64,000 nucleotides of DNA from Pedobacter sp. AJM (GCF_002197755.1 NZ_NHOT01000004.1:1-64000), one strand, 5' to 3'. Positions 6,780 to 15,535 are shown, numbered from the stretch's first letter. Numbers and translations are program-made. Notes: generated by a model from the letters alone, not told the origin.

Positions 6780-9700
6780 TTAAAATGTGATCTGTGTTCC
6801 TATAAATATTTCCCTGGTGTTAGAAAATGTTAGGCCCCATGGTGTAATTGCGTCAATACCGCGGCTCAGGTTATATCTGTTATCGCCTGATCCAACTTCG
6901 GGATCAAAACCTTTGTATTTAGTAAATGTCAGCAGGTTTTTGCCACCAATAAATACCCGCAAGCGATCTATTTTTAATCTTTGCAGCGTGTTTGCAGGCA
7001 AGGTATAACCTATATTTAAGGTTTTTAAACGCAGGTAAGATCCATTTTCTATAAAACGGTCAGAAGCTCTTAAATTTTGGTTAGGATCACCCAACACAGC
7101 TCTTGGAATATTGGTTTCGGTGTTTTTAGGATAAAAGGTTGTCACTCCTGATGCCGGGTTTACGAAAGTTAAATCCGCTTCGCGGAACCTGTTAAGGGTT
7201 GAAGCAAAGTTATTATAGTAGTGATACATACCCTCACCCCAATATTTACTATTGTTATAGATCTCGTTGCCCTGAACCCCTTGCCACATCATAGACATAT
7301 CAAGCGTACCGAATGAAGCAGCATAGCTAACATCAAAATTGAAACCATAGCTAAAAGATGGTATAGGGCTACCAATAAATGCCTTATCCTGATCATTCAA
7401 GGCTTTATCGCCATTAATATCCCTAAAGCGTATGTCTCCTAAACGTGCATTTGGAGCAAATGATTTATCGGCTTCTAATTGCTGGCTTGTTTTATAAAGT
7501 CCATCGGTTGTATAACCCCAAAATTCACCAATAGAATGCCCAACTGCTGTTCTTGAAACGTTTGAACCACTAGGGTTTACATTGCCCCACAAAATTTCGT
7601 TATTGTTACCAAGGCTTAATACTTTGTTTTTTACCACCGAGAAGTTAGCCGATGCTCCGTAGGTAAATTTGCCTGAGCTGTTTTTGTAACCTAATAATAC
7701 ATCTACACCCCGGTTTTGTATGCTGCCCGAATTTAAAACCGGAAAGTTATCTATATAACCTGTTGTATAGGAGATAGGTACATTTACCAGCATATCTTCG
7801 GTTTTCTTGTTATAATAATCAACAGTCAATGAGAGTTTATTATCAAACATAGCAAGGTCAAAACCAAAATCCGTTGAGTATTGGCTCTCCCATTTAACAC
7901 TCGGGTTTGATGGAGTAAGCGGTAATGCCCCCGTTACTTTCACGCCATTTAAATAATACCATACGTGATCAAAACTTACTGTTCTCTGGTACTGGTATTG
8001 CGCGATATCAGAATTACCTAATGCACCATAACTGGCCCTTAGCTTTAAATCGCTTATAAAAGATACATCTTTCATAAAGTCTTCCTGGCTTAGTCTCCAT
8101 CCGGCTGATACAGATGGGAAATTGCCATATCTGTACTTTTCGCTAAAGTTGGCTGAACCATCGCGGCGGAAGTTGAACGTTAAAAGGTACTTGCTGTCGT
8201 AACTATAATTGATACGGCCCAATATAGAGTACATTGCCGATTGACCTATTCCAGAGCCTATTACTTTAGAATTTGGAGATGTAGTTAAGCCAAGGATCAA
8301 AACGTCTGGGCTTGGCAAAGCTCTGGCGCCTGCATTCAGTGCTTTATATTTTGATTCTTCTGAGGTTACACCAGCTACAGCGCTGAAATTATGCTTACCA
8401 AATGATTTGTCATAATTTACCGTGTGCTCAATTAACCAGCGGTTATTTTGAGTAGTTGATATGTTTAACTCATCAGGATCATGGTTTTGATACTGACCAA
8501 CAGAATAGGCAGAGTTATAGTTTTGCGTGCGAGTTCTGTTCAAATCAATACCGACGTTGATTTTATACCTTAATCCAGGTATAAATTCGTATGATGCCCA
8601 TACGTTGCCGTTAAGGGATAGCGACTCGTTATTATTCTCGTTAAGATAAGCGTTGGCCAATGGGCTGGCACCGTCTGTGCCGTTACCTGCGCCAGCAAAA
8701 CCTGTAGTGCTGTTAGGATCGTATAAGGGCAAAGTTGATGACCATCGCTGCGCATCTATTACATTTTTGTCACTCCAGTTGCGTGTAGAAAGGTTAAGAC
8801 TCATGCTTTCGCCAACCTTTAACTTGCCTTTTGTAAAATCAGATAAAAATTGTAAGCCGTAGTTTTTTGAACCGTCTCTGATAAAAACTGGTTTGTCTGT
8901 GCCGTAAATGCCGTTTAAACGGAAATTGGCATTTTGCGACCCACCGCTAACAGAAAGGTTATGCCTTTGATAGTTACCTTTACGCATCACAGCATCCATC
9001 ATATTATACCCCTCGCCTATTGCTGCCGGGTTTGATAAAGCCGGAAGATAATCGGTACGGGCAGGGTTCTGATTATACATTTCCTCGTTAATTAGTTCTG
9101 CCAACTGCTGCCCGTTAAGCACATCAATTTTATGGGTGAGATCCTTTAACCCTGCAAAGCCGTAATAGTCTATTTTAACCGGCCCATTTTGCCCGCGTTT
9201 AGTGGTAATTAAAATTACACCGTTAGCACCCCTTGAACCGTAAATGGCAGCTGATGCAGCATCTTTAAGTATTTGTATGCTGGCGATGTTGTTATCATCA
9301 GGAACTGCCCCGCCGATCATACCATCAACAACGTATAGCGGATCGGTACTGTTGATAGAACCCACGCCTCTTATACGAATGGTACCATTTGTAACCTGCA
9401 CACCGGGTACAGTGCCTTGCAACGCAGCCTGAAAACCACCCGGAACTTTAACAAGGTCCTTGGTATTCACCGTTGATATTGCTGAAGTCAGGTCAACTTT
9501 CTTTTGCGTTCCGTAACCCACTACAACAATGTCGCCCAAATCAGTTCCTGCAGCTTTCAATTGTATTGTCATAGGCTGGGCCGTAACAGCAACCTCTTGA
9601 GCTACATATCCTAAAAATTTTACAATCAATATTGCATTATCAGGCGCCTCTAAGGTAAAGCGCCCACTTTTATCTGTTACCGTGCTGGTTTGCGTTCCTT

Positions 9701-10007
9701 TAACAGTAACAGTAGCGCCTGGAAGCGGCTGCCCCGTTTCATTAAGCACCGTTCCGGTAGCTTTTAGCTGCGCGTTATGGATGCCGTTATTCCAATCAGC
9801 CAATCGCGCATTTTCCCGGGCTTCTATAACGATTTCACTAAAGACATGGGATATTTTTTTTGCTGCCCTTAATTTAGGTGAAAGGATATCCGCAAATGCG
9901 GTGGCGTTAAAAAAAAAAATGTTTAGTATGGTAAATGCCATGGTTAGCGGCTGCCTAAATAGGTGATATTTAGCCCCCGCATTCCTGGAGAATATAAAAA
10001 ATTTCAT
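6780..10007 (-). CDS. SusC/RagA-family TonB-dependent outer-membrane transporter
   Basis: This 1075-aa protein imports oligosaccharides (or a similar ligand) across the outer membrane using TonB energy, with SusD as a lid. Order of domains: signal region; a carboxypeptidase-D regulatory-like beta-sandwich at about 80-155 (GTVLNETGQPLPGATVTVKG); the SusC box GDIVVVGYGTQKKVDLTSAI (about 158-177); a plug domain with RIRGVGSINSTDPLYVVDG and IQILKDAASAAIYGSRGANG; then a beta-barrel ending in aromatic FIGTQITF. There is no STN domain, so direct FecR/sigma signalling is unlikely. The N-terminal leader (about 40 aa) is longer than usual; Met23 is an alternative start. No sigma/anti-sigma pair or hybrid sensor lies next to it. 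Confidence 0.95.
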   Translation of the reverse strand: MKFFIFSRNAGAKYHLFRQPLTMAFTILNIFFFNATAFADILSPKLRAAKKISHVFSEIVIEARENARLADWNNGIHNAQLKATGTVLNETGQPLPGATVTVKGTQTSTVTDKSGRFTLEAPDNAILIVKFLGYVAQEVAVTAQPMTIQLKAAGTDLGDIVVVGYGTQKKVDLTSAISTVNTKDLVKVPGGFQAALQGTVPGVQVTNGTIRIRGVGSINSTDPLYVVDGMIGGAVPDDNNIASIQILKDAASAAIYGSRGANGVILITTKRGQNGPVKIDYYGFAGLKDLTHKIDVLNGQQLAELINEEMYNQNPARTDYLPALSNPAAIGEGYNMMDAVMRKGNYQRHNLSVSGGSQNANFRLNGIYGTDKPVFIRDGSKNYGLQFLSDFTKGKLKVGESMSLNLSTRNWSDKNVIDAQRWSSTLPLYDPNSTTGFAGAGNGTDGASPLANAYLNENNNESLSLNGNVWASYEFIPGLRYKINVGIDLNRTRTQNYNSAYSVGQYQNHDPDELNISTTQNNRWLIEHTVNYDKSFGKHNFSAVAGVTSEESKYKALNAGARALPSPDVLILGLTTSPNSKVIGSGIGQSAMYSILGRINYSYDSKYLLTFNFRRDGSANFSEKYRYGNFPSVSAGWRLSQEDFMKDVSFISDLKLRASYGALGNSDIAQYQYQRTVSFDHVWYYLNGVKVTGALPLTPSNPSVKWESQYSTDFGFDLAMFDNKLSLTVDYYNKKTEDMLVNVPISYTTGYIDNFPVLNSGSIQNRGVDVLLGYKNSSGKFTYGASANFSVVKNKVLSLGNNNEILWGNVNPSGSNVSRTAVGHSIGEFWGYTTDGLYKTSQQLEADKSFAPNARLGDIRFRDINGDKALNDQDKAFIGSPIPSFSYGFNFDVSYAASFGTLDMSMMWQGVQGNEIYNNSKYWGEGMYHYYNNFASTLNRFREADLTFVNPASGVTTFYPKNTETNIPRAVLGDPNQNLRASDRFIENGSYLRLKTLNIGYTLPANTLQRLKIDRLRVFIGGKNLLTFTKYKGFDPEVGSGDNRYNLSRGIDAITPWGLTFSNTREIFIGTQITF

Positions 10008-10603
10008 AATTTTTGTTCTAAGGTAAATAGTAGCAGGTCGCTATTTCAACAACTTGCTATTAATTTTAAAGTGGTCACTTTATCAAGTTGGATTCTCGCG
10101 GTTATCCGCTTTAGTCTTGTGGATAATTTACATAGGCATTTGTGTTAAAAGTGTAAAAAATTGCATTTTCTATTTAACCACTCTATTTTAACACAGATTG
10201 CCTTTGCCTAACCCTTTCAAAACGGGTACGGCTACAAACATACCCTGCCAGTTTGCCAACCGATTAATGCAGCGGATGAAAGGCCTTTAAAAAATTTTAA
10301 AAAGTCGGTTTCGAAGTAAGGCAATTAGTCACTGATTAATTCCTACTCACTCTTTCTGAACTCGGTTTATATAAATGGTTAGAGACAAAAATAGAAGTGT
10401 TTAAGAAGTCTGACTATCGCAAATTGACAATTATATAGCAATATAGTTCAAATTGCGGTGGTCTAAATTGCTTGTTATTGGTCGGTTTTTTACATAATAA
10501 TTATAAATCAATTATTTGTTATTTAAAACCTCTCGGGGGGAGGAGATTAAGTTTTTGTATGAAGTTTTATACTAAAGTTTTGCATATCCCTTTCATAAAT
10601 AAT
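10008..10603. other. intergenic region upstream of the SusC gene
   Basis: About 600 bp, AT-rich, with no credible gene on either strand. It must hold the promoter of the minus-strand SusC-SusD operon, but no clear TAnnTTTG element was found. A short G-rich hairpin-like patch (CTCTCGGGGGGAGGAG, near 10530-10550) is the only notable structure. Confidence 0.5.
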
Positions 10604-10861
10604 CTATCTAAAACGTGAAAAATCAACATCAAAATATTTGTCAAACCTTGGGTATGCGTGCTCAGTCATAGTTTTCTTACTTCTTCCATTAAACCATATT
10701 GATCGTTTACCGGCGTTCTTACCCGTTTTATTCAGGTTACTTTCGTTGCAAAACTCTTCTGAGGACATAACCCAAATCTTATCTAATCTGCTAGAATAAA
10801 AAACAAAAAAGTAGTTTTGCCTCATTTCATGAGAAATTGCAGAGAAAAGCGCGGCGTCAAT
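10604..10861 (-). pseudogene. C-terminal remnant of a hypothetical protein
   Basis: The readable frame runs from FIDAALFSAISHEMRQNYF to the stop at 10604. It carries FFVFYSSRLDKIWVMSSEEF, NKTGKNAGKRSIWFNG and a terminal KYFDVDFSRFR. This has the look of the C-terminal part of a larger Bacteroidota protein, possibly nuclease-like. Upstream in frame there is a stop codon and no start, so the N-terminal part is missing. A 73-aa ORF can be drawn from Met at 10825 but is probably not a native start. Confidence 0.5.
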
Positions 10862-11073
10862 AAAACAATATTAGCGATAAATAGAGACATTAAAACAGGT
10901 ACAGCAATGAATGAATTAAACCTGGCCTATATGAAATGAGCCCCATAGCGAATCAAGCTCATCACATTATTTTCTTTTGAGGTTCACTTCATTATACAGA
11001 CCTTTTAAATTTGAATGCTTAAATGTCAATTGTTAAACATCGCAGGCGGGTGGAAGCTGATTCCGGTAAGTAA

Positions 11074-11202
11074 TTACATCATCAGCTTTTCAGCACCCTC
11101 TTTCTGATCCCTTTCAAATTGCACTTGAATACTTAAATCAGTGTTACCTTTTGTTTCCGAAAGTATATTATATGCAAATTCATCCTGATCATATTGCCCC
11201 AT
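11074..11202 (-). CDS. possible small ORF of 42 aa
   Basis: ATG 11202 to TAA 11074 encodes MGQYDQDEFAYNILSETKGN followed by an acidic/basic helix ending EGAEKLMM. The frame begins 2 bp after the stop of the gene at 11205-11501 in another frame. It may be a separate small gene or the 3' end of that gene after a frameshift. No family recognised. Confidence 0.3.
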   Translation of the reverse strand: MGQYDQDEFAYNILSETKGNTDLSIQVQFERDQKEGAEKLMM

Positions 11203-11204
11203 GA

Positions 11205-11501
11205 TCAAGAAAGAGGTATTTTTAATTTTGATGATTTAAGTTTTAGTGATAAATTTTGCATCCTTGTTTGCCTGATGATTTCAAGCCACTGGATTGTTCC
11301 TTTTGCGAACATATGCCTGGTATTTTTTACATTCTTAAAATAGCTATAGTTATTTTTGACCAAAAACTTCCCTTGCTCATGTTCTATATAGGCCAGATTT
11401 TCAGGCGAGTCATAATCAGTGATCCGACTAATTGAATTTTCCTGTCCATGACCTGATGATAGCAATAAGAAAACGGAAAATATCAAGGTTACTTTTGCCA
11501 T
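11205..11501 (-). CDS. small secreted hypothetical protein, possibly truncated
   Basis: From ATG 11501 a 98-aa protein begins with a typical Sec signal peptide (MAKVTLIFSVFLLLSSGHGQ), then a hydrophilic domain and a Lys/Ser/Leu-rich tail. A longer frame to 11636 exists but would place the signal peptide internally, so 11501 is preferred. The stop is followed within 2 bp by another small frame (11202-11074), which hints at a frameshift. No family recognised. Confidence 0.4.
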   Translation of the reverse strand: MAKVTLIFSVFLLLSSGHGQENSISRITDYDSPENLAYIEHEQGKFLVKNNYSYFKNVKNTRHMFAKGTIQWLEIIRQTRMQNLSLKLKSSKLKIPLS

Positions 11502-11586
11502 ACTGATCAAATGAGGGATATCTGGAATGCATATCAGGAATCTCCAGGGCGGTACAACCAACCGGAAAGCTACGATACGATCAACA

Positions 11587-11859
11587 TCATACCCTGCCCC
11601 TTCTCCTGCTTTCCTGATACTCCGAAGGCAATTCACTCTTATAAAACTTATCCCCGCCGGGAAGCTTCATCGGCCTTAGCCGGCCCTGCTTCACCATCCG
11701 CTTATCCGTACTCTCACTAATGCCCAAATAGTCCTTCACCTGCTGGCGGTTCATTTGCGGATCTTCCTCAAAAGCAATGTTCCCATGATATCTACTGTTA
11801 TACACCAGAATCTGATGTATTTTAGACAAAAGATCCAAAAGCGCATCCATCCTATTCAT
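11587..11859 (-). CDS. excisionase-like helix-turn-helix DNA-binding protein
   Basis: Starting at Met 11859 (MNRMDALLDLLSKIHQIL) this is a 90-aa protein of a family common on Bacteroidota mobile elements. An N-terminal helical segment is followed by a winged-helix/MerR-like domain: MNRQQVKDYLGISESTDKRM and VKQGRLRPMKLPGGDKFYKSEL, then a basic tail ESRRRGRV. Such proteins act as excisionase or recombination-directionality and regulatory factors. The frame continues upstream to 11931, but the family starts at MNRMDALL. No matching intact integrase is adjacent; a tiny second integrase remnant lies at 15404. Confidence 0.75.
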   Translation of the reverse strand: MNRMDALLDLLSKIHQILVYNSRYHGNIAFEEDPQMNRQQVKDYLGISESTDKRMVKQGRLRPMKLPGGDKFYKSELPSEYQESRRRGRV

Positions 11860-11931
11860 GAATCCAAAAATTAAATTCAACATCAAACCCTCGCCTGCCC
11901 CCCCTGCCCTTATCCAACAGGTCGTGATCAC

Positions 11932-12536
11932 AGCACAAAACAGTAAACCTTAACCCAAACAACCACAGCATCATACACTCAACAGCATCATACACTCAAC
12001 AGCATCATACACTCAACAGCAGACAACTCAGGCAAATAAAAAACATTTCTCCACATCTGTCAAGTTGCTTCAAGGTTGTCAGAGCACGCAACCCTTCGGC
12101 ATACTAAAAACTCAGAAATCCCGTAAAGCCTAACAAAACCGACCTGATAATCATCACATCATTTCGAACCAGCAGAACATTTAAATAGTGTATCCATAAA
12201 ATTCATGAAATCACAGCTTTAAAAGTCCAGGGGGGTCAAACAAGACTCTCCATAGGCCTCACCAGCATCCTTATTTACATTCTTTAAAATTATCAAGCTG
12301 ATCACCAGACCGCTACATTGTTGTGCCCATTACCGGAGGTATTCTGCAGGCTCTTTACAGCTGACTAACTGACTTCAATGACATACATCGATATCCCATA
12401 ATCCTCCATTTATCAACATGTTGAATAATTCAATGGAAGAATATAAAAAATACATTTTTTAACATAAAAAAAACCACTTCTAGTTGTAGATTTAGTTTTA
12501 TTTACACATCTTTATAAAAACTAAATTAATCTCATT
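11932..12536. other. intergenic region between the excisionase-like gene and the sdp-like operon
   Basis: About 600 bp without a credible gene. It contains the 17-bp tandem repeat at 11966-12016. The 100 bp before 12537 is very AT-rich and must contain the promoter of the sdp-like operon; no perfect TAnnTTTG element was found. Confidence 0.5.
11966..12016. repeat. three exact tandem copies of a 17-bp unit
   Basis: CAGCATCATACACTCAA occurs three times in a row (11966, 11983, 12000), followed by a partial CAGCA. It lies 70-110 bp upstream of the divergent excisionase-like gene, a place where regulator or recombinase binding is possible. Confidence 0.85.
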
Positions 12537-13421
12537 ATGAACGCTCCAAAACTCAGGAATACAATTTACCTGCTACTATTTTTTGCTGTAATAAGCTCGT
12601 GTTCCAAAGACAAACAATCTAAAGATGGCGATATGTCTACCCAAACTGGAGAGCAGTTATTCGAAGGAATTTATTTTGGCTACGGAAAATTTGCAAAATC
12701 GTTATCTATTCATAAGGAACTAATAGACGTCGTTGAAAAGTTCACACCGGAACAAAAAAAAATAAGTGAAAGCAACTTCAGAAAACTTGAAGAGTCAATC
12801 AAAGCAAGCAAACCTAATTATTTTAATGATTTCAAATTGAGCCTCATGACCAGAAATCACCAGGTGATTGCTATCGCAGTGAACCAGGGATTTAGTTTGA
12901 TAAACGACAATATAAGGGTAATTTTCCCAAAAATGGACCGCATCATTAATTCCATTAAAGACGATATCAAAAAAGGTAAATTAACAAGTGCAAATTTCAA
13001 TAGCGAGAAAAAATTAAGCCTACTGAAAAATAAACAACTTGCCGTTATTAATAAGGATTTGATTCATCAAAATATGATATCCAGTGAATCCGAGCCAGAA
13101 CCGCTAAGTCTTGATGTTGATGATCCCTTAGTTGCATGTTCCTGGGCAGTTGTATGTGTATACTATGCAGCACTTGCCATACACAATACCGTTGCGATTA
13201 CCGCAAATGTAGCAGTTGCACTATCTGTTTATTTAAAAGTGGGTTTCTGGGGTCCTAATATCAGCTCTTACAAAGGCGGAGGTAGTGATGTACCAGTTCC
13301 TGTAGATCCGGATTCGTTAAGAATTGATACCAATAAAATTTTTCAGCCTGTTGAACCAGGTATGGTTAATCCCGCTTTGGAATTTGAGGTCTTCATAGAT
13401 AACATCGCAACAGCAGCTTAG
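12537..13421 (+). CDS. SdpC-family antimicrobial peptide precursor (lipoprotein form)
   Basis: A 294-aa secreted precursor resembling Bacillus SdpC, whose processed 42-aa SDP peptide collapses the proton motive force of sibling cells. A signal peptide ends in a lipobox (VISSC, Cys22). Residues about 36-55 (TGEQLFEGIYFGYGKFAKSL) parallel the SdpC pro-region GEDYFRGLLFGQGEVGKLI. The toxin-like core starts at Cys201: C-SWAVV-C (Cys201/Cys207) has the same C-x5-C spacing as the disulfide-forming Cys141/Cys147 of B. subtilis SdpC. A long hydrophobic Ala/Val-rich stretch runs to about Trp238, then SYKGGG and a 45-residue acidic/Pro-rich tail. The tail would have to be removed as in SdpC maturation. 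SdpA and SdpB genes follow directly, 1 bp and then overlapping. Confidence 0.85.
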   Translation: MNAPKLRNTIYLLLFFAVISSCSKDKQSKDGDMSTQTGEQLFEGIYFGYGKFAKSLSIHKELIDVVEKFTPEQKKISESNFRKLEESIKASKPNYFNDFKLSLMTRNHQVIAIAVNQGFSLINDNIRVIFPKMDRIINSIKDDIKKGKLTSANFNSEKKLSLLKNKQLAVINKDLIHQNMISSESEPEPLSLDVDDPLVACSWAVVCVYYAALAIHNTVAITANVAVALSVYLKVGFWGPNISSYKGGGSDVPVPVDPDSLRIDTNKIFQPVEPGMVNPALEFEVFIDNIATAA

Positions 13422-13422
13422 T

Positions 13423-13959
13423 GTGTATAAGTACATCCTAATAACCTTGTGCTCCATTTTATGTGCTGGACTTCTTATCCTTACCGTTTTTTTCTCTTCC
13501 CTACCAAGCAACCCAATGAATCTTGCTCTTAAAAGACCAAAGGCGTTTTTAGCGTTGGTTCCAGAGGGCTGGGCTTTTTTTACACGCAGTCCCAGAGAAG
13601 CACAGATTTTGATCTATGCTTGTCAGGGAAATAAACTCACTTTACTGGAACACCGTCATTCCTCTTATAGAAATCTTCTGGGATTGAACAGAAGGGTGAC
13701 AAAATTATTTGGCGAGCTCCAGTTTATAAAACGACAAATCAAAGACTATCAATATGCGGACACCAAGTTTAATTATCAGTCTGGGAAAATTCAAGGTGTA
13801 CCTGGTCATGTGGTCGAAGTAAAGAACCAGATGGATTATCCCATATTGATGGGGCAATATGTTGTTGTATACCAGAAAGCAATTCCCTGGAGCTGGTACA
13901 GATCCAATGAAAATATTGATATGCCCGCTAAAATAATAAAACTCAATATCACCAAATGA
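13423..13959 (+). CDS. SdpA-family antimicrobial peptide maturation protein
   Basis: A 178-aa membrane-anchored protein needed, in Bacillus, with SdpB to turn the SdpC precursor into active SDP toxin. One N-terminal transmembrane helix (about residues 4-25) is followed by a soluble domain with the SdpA pattern: VPEGWAFFTRSPREAQILIY, LGLNRRVTKLFGELQ, GQYVVVYQKAIPWSWYRS. The start is GTG at 13423, 1 bp after the SdpC-like stop; no usable ATG exists before residue 31. It ends in an ATGA overlap with the SdpB gene. Family assignment is by motif recall, supported by its place between SdpC- and SdpB-like genes. Confidence 0.85.
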   Translation: MYKYILITLCSILCAGLLILTVFFSSLPSNPMNLALKRPKAFLALVPEGWAFFTRSPREAQILIYACQGNKLTLLEHRHSSYRNLLGLNRRVTKLFGELQFIKRQIKDYQYADTKFNYQSGKIQGVPGHVVEVKNQMDYPILMGQYVVVYQKAIPWSWYRSNENIDMPAKIIKLNITK

Positions 13960-14882
13960 TTAAACGTTTAGAAAAAAAGCTTAAGTCGCTTACGGTAGAC
14001 TATTTTCCCTACACCAATGTTATCGGCCTCGCTAGAACGTTAATCGCTGTGGGTACACTGCTTACCCTGATCTGCAATCCGGTATATACACTCTTTAATA
14101 CAATCAAAAACGGGAAGGTAGTCAACCCACTTTTAAGCGGAGACATTCCGATTAATGATTATAATTTTTTCACCTTATTTGGTTTTGAGAATGTTATATA
14201 TACGAAAGTCGCAGCTATTCTAATATTAATTTTAGTAATCTCCGGAAGATTCATCAGAATTAGCGGCATACTGCACTGGTGGGTAACCACCAGTTTTATG
14301 CTGTCTGCTTCAATCATTGACGGTGGTGACCAGATTGGAGCCATTATCACTCTTTTACTAATCCCGCATTGCCTCACTGATAGCAGGAAAAGTCACTGGA
14401 CGAAAGTAGAAGCAGTTCCACGTCCATCTAATATCATAGGCATCACTTCAATTATTCTAATACGACTTCAGGTTTTTGTAATCTATTTTCATGCCGCTGT
14501 AGGAAAACTTAATGTAACTGAATGGATCAACGGAACAGCAATCTATTATTGGCTTAACCATAGCGCATTCGGTATGCCCTTATGGCTGTCACACATTACT
14601 AATCCACTCTTAAAAAATTCTTTTTTTGTTTCAGCGCTGACTTACGGTTCCATTCTTTTTGAAATCATATTGTGCATGAGTTTGCTTGCTGGGAGTAGGT
14701 TCAAAAAAAACCTATTAGTATTTGCGATCACATTTCACATCCTGATTATTTTCTATCATGGGATATTCTCTTTCTTTTTTGCCATAAGCTCAGGATTAGT
14801 CATCTATCTTTATCCTTTTTACACACCTATCAATTTCAGACATATTTATGAAAAAACGTTTAAACGTGGTGTTTTGGCTTAG
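13956..14882 (+). CDS. SdpB-family (HTTM-domain) membrane protein
   Basis: A 308-aa polytopic membrane protein with about seven or eight transmembrane segments and the HTTM (vitamin-K carboxylase-like) architecture of SdpB, the partner of SdpA in toxin maturation. Recognisable stretches: YTNVIGLARTLIAVGTLLTL, HWWVTTSFM, GDQIGAIITLLLIPHCLTD, RLQVFVIYFHAAVGKLNV-EWINGTAIYYW and a late FHILIIFYHGIFSFF. Start ATG 13956 overlaps the SdpA stop by 4 bp. Its 3' end overlaps the next gene by 35 bp, so the whole cluster is one translationally coupled operon. Confidence 0.85.
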   Translation: MIKRLEKKLKSLTVDYFPYTNVIGLARTLIAVGTLLTLICNPVYTLFNTIKNGKVVNPLLSGDIPINDYNFFTLFGFENVIYTKVAAILILILVISGRFIRISGILHWWVTTSFMLSASIIDGGDQIGAIITLLLIPHCLTDSRKSHWTKVEAVPRPSNIIGITSIILIRLQVFVIYFHAAVGKLNVTEWINGTAIYYWLNHSAFGMPLWLSHITNPLLKNSFFVSALTYGSILFEIILCMSLLAGSRFKKNLLVFAITFHILIIFYHGIFSFFFAISSGLVIYLYPFYTPINFRHIYEKTFKRGVLA

Positions 14883-15297
14883 TCCTTCCATTATTCTATG
14901 CTACACCATTATCTACTTATATTACTACCCTCGACTACCTGAAATCATCGTTGGCCACCGGGACCTCTCTGGCAAAATTGATGGTTATACCGAAAAAAGT
15001 TTCATCTGGGTACCAATTGTTTTCAATATAGTGATCGTCGGTGCCATTGGCTACCTGTTAAAAAGGCCTGAAATGTTAAACTATCCTGCCGATATCACAG
15101 ATAAAAATAAGGAATCTGCCTATTTTAAAATGCAAATTTTTCTAGCTATAACCGCTATTATAACCTCTGCACTATTTTCCCTCGTTATTTTTGATGCAAT
15201 AGGTTTTTTTAAATCAGCAAACGCATTTTATTTTATCGCCTATTTCTTTCTAACTGTTATTGCTATTCCGTTACTCATCCTTAAAGCGAGAATTTAA
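14848..15297 (+). CDS. DUF1648 membrane protein, probable SdpI-like immunity protein
   Basis: A 149-aa protein with four likely transmembrane helices. The DUF1648 signature of SdpI-type proteins is visible near the N-terminus: YPRLPEIIVGHRDLSGKIDG, then KSFIWVPIVFN and a later NYPADITDKNKE. In Bacillus, SdpI (DUF1648 plus a C-terminal SdpI domain, about 207 aa) protects the producer from SDP. Here only a DUF1648-like part with two extra helices is present. It is the last gene of the sdp-like operon and overlaps SdpB by 35 bp. The immunity role is inferred from family and position. Confidence 0.75.
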   Translation: MKKRLNVVFWLSPSIILCYTIIYLYYYPRLPEIIVGHRDLSGKIDGYTEKSFIWVPIVFNIVIVGAIGYLLKRPEMLNYPADITDKNKESAYFKMQIFLAITAIITSALFSLVIFDAIGFFKSANAFYFIAYFFLTVIAIPLLILKARI

Positions 15298-15403
15298 AGA
15301 AGCAGCTTTCATATTGTTCGATACCCCTGAAGTTTACAGAAAGTTAAATCATTGAACGACTTGATACGATTAGATTGCAAGGTTAACTTTAAATCAGTCG
15401 ATT

Positions 15404-15441
15404 ATGAAAACTAATTTCAGTCTGCCTTCTACCTGAAGAAT
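15404..15441 (+). pseudogene. N-terminal scar of a second tyrosine integrase
   Basis: ATGAAAACTAATTTCAGTCT and the next bases read MKTNFSL and then, after a one-base shift, FYLKN. The island integrase at 392 begins MKTNFSLLFYLKK, and the preceding leaders are also similar (ACTTTAATCGTTAGATT versus ACTTTAAATCAGTCGATT). Nothing integrase-like follows. This is the trace of a second element's integrase gene to the right of the sdp-like operon. Confidence 0.6.
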
Positions 15442-15535
15442 GATATCAATTCTTTTTAAACGAAGCCAATGTATAACAAACAGAAACAATTTTAATAACA
15501 TTATAATTTTTAGAAGAATCTAGTAAATCTCCCTC

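Noticed and set aside
9682-9966. 94-aa + strand frame opposite the SusC N-terminus
   Set aside because: It mirrors the conserved CarboxypepD_reg-like region of SusC in the opposite strand; no independent support.
10530-10552. G-rich patch near CTCTCGGGGGGAGGAG as a ribosomal or regulatory RNA
   Set aside because: Too short, no conserved fold could be drawn and no neighbouring features support it.
11966-12016. Possible CRISPR array in the 17-bp repeats
   Set aside because: The repeats are directly adjacent with no spacers, and no cas gene is in the window.
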